In this document: one piece after another, positions 13,763-17,830 of the stretch
How the letters are laid out: every line of letters begins with the position of its first letter
Position numbering within the stretch: the stretch's first letter is position 1
Source: Chlamydiota bacterium
GTDB lineage: Bacteria; Chlamydiota; Chlamydiia; Chlamydiales; SM23-39
DNA: 17,830 bases
Direction of reading: 5' to 3'
Assembly: GCA_021772165.1 (NCBI GenBank)
Contig: JAJFMM010000096.1
Coordinates: forward strand, 1-17,830
Translations under genes and position numbers: made by a program
The notes under the pieces: model-generated
Database searches by the model: none
The model's input: only the letters and a program-made list of their open reading frames with translations
Told to the model about the DNA's origin: nothing

Positions 13763-14821
13763 CAAAAGATTGCGTTGGATCGTCTCTCTAACTGTCTTTG
13801 GCAACTCTTTTTTTGATAGGAGCTGCTCATAGGAGCGAACCGAGTCCTGTTTTTTCCCCATGCTTTGTAGGGCGCAGGCGGAGAAAAAGAGCAGCTGATA
13901 GTCATAGACTTCTCTCCGCACATACATCAGGGTCTTAGGGATTGGATGCGTGAGGCCAAACTCAGCCAGTAGATAGGCCAGCAAAGCGTTGTTGGATTTC
14001 AAAAAATAAGCTGACATAGCAGAGAGTGGTTCAGCTCTTGTGGGATCGAGGCGGTAGGCTTGTTCATAGCTTCTCAAAATTTCTTTAGCGCTTTTCTTAA
14101 GATCTTCTTGGAGGCAGCCCGCGTAGTATTGGGAGAGGAAGACCTCATCGGCAAATCCGCCCATTTCGACGCGTTTTTGATACTGTTCAAGGGCTAAGGA
14201 GAGCTCGCCACCAGAGCCGTAGCTTTGCGCGAGATAGAAGACGGTTCTGCTATTGGTGGGATCTTTTTTTAGGGCGCTTTCCAAAATGGAGGCATCTTGG
14301 AGGTAGCGCGTTTTATCTTTGGCTCTTGCTCCATCGCGAGGCAGGCCGACCCGCAGAAGTTGGGGGAGAATTTCACCGGAGGCGTTCTCTGGTGGGACCA
14401 GTGTTTCGTGCAGCACGCCTTCCCAGCGCCAGAGAGGATCTTGATCGATGAGGAGAATGCGGTAGAAATCGACAGATAGATCTCTACTTTTCACGAGGTA
14501 GTAGTTCTTTCTCAGAGTTTGTTTGTTGAGAGGGCGGGTCGCTTCTAGTGTTTCATCGGCGTCGATGAAGAGAAGATAATCCGCTTTGCCTCTGGCTAAA
14601 TCCATCGCCTCATTGCGATTGGTTTCGAAGTCGACCCAGGGCCTTTGATGCAGCTTTCCAGGAATTTTTTTCAGCGCTTTGCGGATGATTTTTTGTGTGC
14701 CATCTGTTGATCCGGTATCGACGATGACCCAGGAATCGATGAAAGGTTTCACGGAAGCAAGGCATCTTTCGATCACCTTGCTCTCGTTTTTAACGATCAT
14801 GTTGAGACAAATTGTTTTCAT
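13757..14821 (-). CDS. Family 2 glycosyltransferase with C-terminal TPR-like repeats
   Basis: Residues 1 to about 110 are a GT-A fold glycosyltransferase of family 2: ICLNMIVKNES at the N-terminus, WVIVDTGSTDGT (31-42) for nucleotide binding, the RNEA segment (69-72), and the metal-binding DADE (87-90). The remainder is helical with TPR-like pairs (for example SRTVFYLAQSYGSGGELSLALEQYQKRV and a second near ILRSYEQAYRLDP), as in SunS- and WaaE-like glycosyltransferases. Length 354 residues. The acceptor may be LPS core sugar or a protein; sequence does not decide. The protein is cytoplasmic, without membrane helices. Its ATG overlaps the clpB TGA by 4 bases (ATGA), so it is translated with ClpB, an unusual pairing of a chaperone and a glycosyltransferase. 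Confidence 0.88.
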   Translation of the reverse strand: MKTICLNMIVKNESKVIERCLASVKPFIDSWVIVDTGSTDGTQKIIRKALKKIPGKLHQRPWVDFETNRNEAMDLARGKADYLLFIDADETLEATRPLNKQTLRKNYYLVKSRDLSVDFYRILLIDQDPLWRWEGVLHETLVPPENASGEILPQLLRVGLPRDGARAKDKTRYLQDASILESALKKDPTNSRTVFYLAQSYGSGGELSLALEQYQKRVEMGGFADEVFLSQYYAGCLQEDLKKSAKEILRSYEQAYRLDPTRAEPLSAMSAYFLKSNNALLAYLLAEFGLTHPIPKTLMYVRREVYDYQLLFFSACALQSMGKKQDSVRSYEQLLSKKELPKTVRETIQRNLLL

Positions 14822-17406
14822 TTTATTTCGTAATGAAGAGAGTAAACGTCTTCTTTCTTTGTCCCTGTTAAAAATAGTTCGCAGGAAGGTGGGATTTTAT
14901 TTTCTAAAATGGCAGAGGCGAACAAGTTGACCACTTCTTGCTGAATGATTCGTTTGAGAGGGCGCGCTCCGAAAGCGGGATCATAGCCCTCTTTTGCGAG
15001 ATGTATGACAACAGAGGGATCCCATTTCAGAGAGATCTGTCTCTCTTTGAGGCGATCGGCCACGCGCTCGAGCTGAATGTTGACGATCTTTTCCATATGC
15101 TCGAGTTGGAGCGGCACGAAGGGAAGAATCTCATCGATACGGTTCAAGAACTCGGGGCGGAATGTCTGTCTTAAGATCGGTGTGAGAAGCGAGAGCAGAT
15201 CTTGCTTTGTCCATATTCCCGGCCTCTCTTCGATTTTCTGTAAGAGGAGATTGGAGCCGAGGTTTGAGGTCATGATGAAGAGCGCATTTTTGCAATTGAC
15301 GACGCGGCCTTTGCTATCGGAGATGCGGCCATCATCGAAAATCTGCAAGAGGATGTTGAACACATCGGAATGCGCTTTTTCGAGCTCATCTAGAAGAACG
15401 ACAGAGTAGGGTCGTCGTCTTAGAGCTTCGGTCAATTGCCCCCCCTCATCGTAGCCGACATAGCCGGGAGGCGAGCCGATGAGACGAGAGACGCTATGTT
15501 TTTCCATGTATTCGGACATGTCGAGCCGCAAGATCGCATCTTCACGATCGAAGAGCTGCTCTGTGTGGGCTTTGACCAGCTCAGTTTTGCCGACACCGGT
15601 GGGTCCTAAAAAGAGAAAGACGCCCATCGGACGATTCGGGTCATTGAGACCGGCGCGCGAGCGGCGGATCGCCTCGGAGACAGCTTTGACGGCCAGAGGC
15701 TGACCGACGACGCGCTCTTCGAGATGTTTTTCTAGATGCAAGATCTTCTGCGTCTCTTTTTCCAACATCTTATCGAGAGGAATGCCGGTCCACTTGGAGA
15801 CGATCTGTGCGATGAGCTGCTCATCGACCTCTTCTTTTAAGAGACGATCTTTGAGTTCAGCGAGTCCCTCTTGTGCATCTTCGAGCTCTTTTTGCAGGGC
15901 AGGCAGAAGACTGTAGCGCACTTCGGCGACTTTATTGTAGTCCGCCTTTCTCTCCGCTTCTTCTTCAAGAAAGCGCATTTTTTCAAGAGCGTCTTTTTTC
16001 TCATTGAGCGACTGAATGAACTTCTTTTCTCGATTCCACTTCGCTCGGAGCGCCGAGAGCTCTTCTTTGGCTTCTGCGATCTCTTTTTCCGTCTCATCGA
16101 CGGGAGCATCCTCTCGTTTTTGCGCTTCTTGCTTGACGATGAGTTTGGCGAGCGCTCGCTCTTTCTGATCGATTGGCAGCGGCATGCTTCCGATCTGCAT
16201 GCGAATCAAGCTCGCGGCCTCATCGATGAGATCGATCGCTTTGTCAGGCAGTTTGCGATCTGTGATGTAGCGAGAAGAGAGAAAGACAGCGGCATGGAGG
16301 GCGCCTTCGGTAATGCGCACGCCGTGGAAAATTTCATAACGCTCCTTGAGACCGCGCAAGATCGCAATCGCATCTTCTAAAGAGGGCTCAGCGACGGTGA
16401 CCGGCTGAAAGCGCCTTTCGAGCGCCGCATCTTTTTCGATATGCTTCTGGTATTCCGCCAACGTGGTCGCGCCGATGCAATGAAGTGTTCCGCGGGCAAG
16501 AGCCGGCTTGAGGAGATTCGCGGCATCCATCGCACCTTCACAGGCGCCGGCGCCGACGAGCGTATGCACCTCATCGACAAAGAGAATGACCTGACCATCA
16601 CTTTTTTCGATGTCCTGCAAGATGCCCTTGAGTCTCTCTTCAAATTCACCGCGATACTTTGTGCCGGCAATGAGACTGCCCATGTCGAGAGACATGATCT
16701 CTTTATTCTTTAACGAATCGGGTACATCGCCCTGTACGATGCGATGCGCGAGTCCTTCTGCGATGGCCGTTTTACCGACACCGGGATCGCCAATGAGCAT
16801 GGGATTATTCTTTGTGCGCCTTGATAAGACCTGCATTGTGCGACGAATCTCTTCATCGCGCCCGATGACAGGATCCATCTTGCCCTCTTTGGCGAGATTC
16901 GTGAGATTTTTGCAAAATTTATCCAGTGCGCGCAGAGAGGACTCGGCACTCGGGCTATCCATGTGTCTCGATCCGCGGATCTTCTGGATCTCATCGAGTG
17001 CATCTTGCAGGGAGCGCTTGGAGATATTTTTCAGAGAGGCGAGAGGTTCCGAGGGCTTGTCCCAGAAGGCGAGAAAGATATGATCGCTTCCGATGAAAGA
17101 GTCATTGAGCTGTTTGGCGAACTGATCTGCGGCCTTGAGCCTCTCTTGCATGTTTAAAGAGAGCTGCGGCGTTTGATCGCCTTCGCTAAAAATAGGGAGA
17201 GTCGCCAGAGCGCTCTCCGTCTGCGATAAAAGAAGAGAGGGATCGAGATTCAGCGCCTTGCAGATCGAGGCGAAGTAGCCTTCGGCATCGAGCAAAAGAG
17301 CTCGTATTAGATGATTTTCAGAAACCTGCACATGCTGATGATTTTTTGCATGCTGGATGGCTTCTTCTGCGGCTTTCGTTACAGCTTCATTGAGTTGCGG
17401 TGCCAT
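14818..17406 (-). CDS. clpB: ATP-dependent disaggregase ClpB
   Basis: ClpB is a hexameric AAA+ chaperone that rescues aggregated proteins together with DnaK. The 862 residues match the family (E. coli 857). Residues 1-145 are the Clp N-domain. The first ATPase has Walker A GDPGVGKT (206-213), Walker B VILFVDE (273-279) and pore Tyr251 in KYRGEFE. The middle domain (about 410-525) is a long coiled coil, which separates ClpB from ClpA. The second ATPase has GPTGVGKT (601-608), VVLLDE (669-674) and pore loop GYVGYDEGG (648-656). No ClpP-binding loop is visible. The ATG at 17406 has a strong GGAGGG four bases upstream. A consensus promoter and an inverted repeat sit directly before it. It is the first gene of the minus-strand run. 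Confidence 0.97.
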   Translation of the reverse strand: MAPQLNEAVTKAAEEAIQHAKNHQHVQVSENHLIRALLLDAEGYFASICKALNLDPSLLLSQTESALATLPIFSEGDQTPQLSLNMQERLKAADQFAKQLNDSFIGSDHIFLAFWDKPSEPLASLKNISKRSLQDALDEIQKIRGSRHMDSPSAESSLRALDKFCKNLTNLAKEGKMDPVIGRDEEIRRTMQVLSRRTKNNPMLIGDPGVGKTAIAEGLAHRIVQGDVPDSLKNKEIMSLDMGSLIAGTKYRGEFEERLKGILQDIEKSDGQVILFVDEVHTLVGAGACEGAMDAANLLKPALARGTLHCIGATTLAEYQKHIEKDAALERRFQPVTVAEPSLEDAIAILRGLKERYEIFHGVRITEGALHAAVFLSSRYITDRKLPDKAIDLIDEAASLIRMQIGSMPLPIDQKERALAKLIVKQEAQKREDAPVDETEKEIAEAKEELSALRAKWNREKKFIQSLNEKKDALEKMRFLEEEAERKADYNKVAEVRYSLLPALQKELEDAQEGLAELKDRLLKEEVDEQLIAQIVSKWTGIPLDKMLEKETQKILHLEKHLEERVVGQPLAVKAVSEAIRRSRAGLNDPNRPMGVFLFLGPTGVGKTELVKAHTEQLFDREDAILRLDMSEYMEKHSVSRLIGSPPGYVGYDEGGQLTEALRRRPYSVVLLDELEKAHSDVFNILLQIFDDGRISDSKGRVVNCKNALFIMTSNLGSNLLLQKIEERPGIWTKQDLLSLLTPILRQTFRPEFLNRIDEILPFVPLQLEHMEKIVNIQLERVADRLKERQISLKWDPSVVIHLAKEGYDPAFGARPLKRIIQQEVVNLFASAILENKIPPSCELFLTGTKKEDVYSLHYEIK

Positions 17407-17407
17407 G

Positions 17408-17439
17408 ATTCCCTCCTTTATTTATTAGATGGAGGGAAT
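17408..17439 (-). promoter_or_regulatory. Inverted repeat joining clpB -10 region and Shine-Dalgarno
   Basis: ATTCCCTCC (17408-17416) and GGAGGGAAT (17431-17439) are exact inverted copies around a 14-base AT-rich spacer. The clpB Shine-Dalgarno lies wholly within the proximal arm, and the distal arm touches the -10 box. It could be an operator for a heat-shock repressor or, if transcription starts further upstream, an RNA hairpin hiding the ribosome site. It is not a CIRCE element: sequence and spacing both differ. Confidence 0.55.
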
Positions 17440-17466
17440 TATAACTCGATAATGTGTAGTATGCAA
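17438..17466 (-). promoter_or_regulatory. Predicted sigma-70-type promoter of clpB
   Basis: On the minus strand TTGCAT (17461-17466) and a perfect TATAAT (17438-17443) are 17 bases apart. The start point would be near 17431, about 25 bases before the ATG. This resembles the main sigma factor consensus rather than an alternative heat-shock factor, so any heat control would have to come from a repressor or RNA structure. Confidence 0.6.
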
Positions 17467-17474
17467 GTCGCTAA

Positions 17475-17830
17475 TTAATTAGTAGGGACTCTTGAAGCTT
17501 TCTTCGCTTTTACGCTGGAGCCGGTCAAGGAGTTGGTGAGCTTGTAGGGGTAGTTCGCATCTCCACTTTGCGAGATCATGATCTCGGCGGGGGTGATCCA
17601 GCCTTGAGTCAGTGGGGTATCTTCAGAATAGATTTCCCAAACGGAGTGATCGGAGAGACGGAGGTAGTGGCCATTGTGCAGATTTTCAGAAAGGATGGCA
17701 CTGGTTGAATCTCCATCGACAGGTAGAGGTTCTGCTCGTTTCGCGTAGTGCGTGTCGATCCACTCTTGTAGGGCTTGTTTCTGTTTTCCGGTCAGCTTGT
17801 AGACACCGGAAAACAGAAACAAGCTAACCG
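17475..17830 (-). CDS. Unknown protein, C-terminal part (5' end outside window)
   Basis: The frame is open from the window edge to a TAA at 17475-17477, giving about 117 residues. A TTG at 17822 is a possible but poor start, and the frame stays open beyond it, so I treat the gene as truncated. I do not recognise the family. The visible part is polar with probable beta segments (HYLRLSDHSVWEIYS, YPYKLTNSLTGSSVKAKKA), no membrane helix and no catalytic motif. TGKQKQALQEWIDTHYAKR looks helical. The first visible residues (SLFLFSG) are encoded by one arm of a perfect 20-base inverted repeat, which makes the N-terminal part suspect. It ends 69 bases upstream of the clpB ATG. CTAATTAATTAG, a perfect 12-base palindrome, covers its stop codon. 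Confidence 0.5.
   Translation of the reverse strand, partial: VSLFLFSGVYKLTGKQKQALQEWIDTHYAKRAEPLPVDGDSTSAILSENLHNGHYLRLSDHSVWEIYSEDTPLTQGWITPAEIMISQSGDANYPYKLTNSLTGSSVKAKKASRVPTN
17773..17824. repeat. Perfect 20-base inverted repeat at the window edge
   Basis: Bases 17773-17792 (GCTTGTTTCTG...CCGGT) are exactly complementary to 17805-17824, with a 12-base spacer. The whole lies inside the truncated reading frame. Such a perfect long hairpin inside coding sequence is unusual. Natural explanations are a palindromic insertion or a hairpin; a sequencing or assembly fold-back is also possible because the window ends 6 bases later. Confidence 0.8.

Noticed and set aside
15871..16380. 169-residue open frame on the + strand opposite clpB
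   Set aside because: It lies fully antisense to the coiled-coil and first ATPase region of clpB, whose frame is certain; composition is that of a shadow frame and no start signal is seen.
17408..17439. CIRCE element (HrcA operator) before clpB
   Set aside because: The repeat sequence does not resemble TTAGCACTC-N9-GAGTGCTAA, and the spacer is 14 rather than 9 bases; it is reported as a different element.
17471..17482. 12-base palindrome CTAATTAATTAG
   Set aside because: It covers the stop codon of the last gene and is simple AT-rich sequence; a chance palindrome is a sufficient explanation.
1..17830. CRISPR array, tRNA, phage or defence system
   Set aside because: No regularly spaced repeats, cloverleaf-like intergenic sequence, integrase, transposase or defence-type gene was found; all gaps are shorter than about 220 bases and have been described.

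Overview
The window reads as chromosomal DNA of a Gram-negative bacterium, most likely a member of the Chlamydiae outside the genus Chlamydia (a Waddlia-, Estrella- or Parachlamydia-like organism). Three things point that way. The methionine aminopeptidase carries an N-terminal SEC-C zinc motif and sits close to a MarC-family membrane protein, as I recall for map and its MarC neighbour in Chlamydia. There is a membrane-anchored phospholipase-D-family protein of the kind chlamydiae carry. There is also a hydrophobic plus coiled-coil protein of the architecture typical of chlamydial inclusion membrane proteins. Genus and species are a guess; ADP-heptose genes and a G+C near the upper forties (estimated by eye) argue against Chlamydia itself.

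Left part, + strand (1-3336): an AT-rich tandem pair of methyltransferase-like genes (the first cut by the window edge), then hldD and hldE, which overlap by 7 bases and encode ADP-heptose synthesis steps. It looks like part of an LPS or surface-glycan cluster. The C-terminal adenylyltransferase half of HldE appears degenerate.

Middle (3310-10032): mnmA (tRNA 2-thiouridylase) converges on and overlaps hldE. htpX (membrane metalloprotease) lies upstream of mnmA on the same strand. A 213-base divergent region separates htpX from a + strand run: a small unknown protein, an M20 metallopeptidase, an overlapping membrane/coiled-coil protein, and an MFS transporter of the metabolite:H+ symporter type. 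Between the last two sits a 168-base near-perfect palindrome resembling a MITE, which directly abuts the upstream stop and supplies the bases just before the transporter start.

Right part, - strand (17406 down to 10127): clpB, a TPR-type family 2 glycosyltransferase, rpmB, a phospholipase-D-like protein, marC, truA and map lie head to tail, with overlaps at clpB/glycosyltransferase and truA/map. The clpB start has a textbook promoter and a 9-base inverted repeat joining the -10 region to the Shine-Dalgarno sequence. That repeat is a candidate heat-shock control element. A truncated gene of unknown function closes the window and contains a perfect 20-base inverted repeat 6 bases from the edge.

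No tRNA, rRNA, CRISPR array, transposase, integrase or obvious defence system was seen. Most genes are housekeeping or envelope functions. The most unusual material is in the small non-coding structures and in the degenerate HldE domain.
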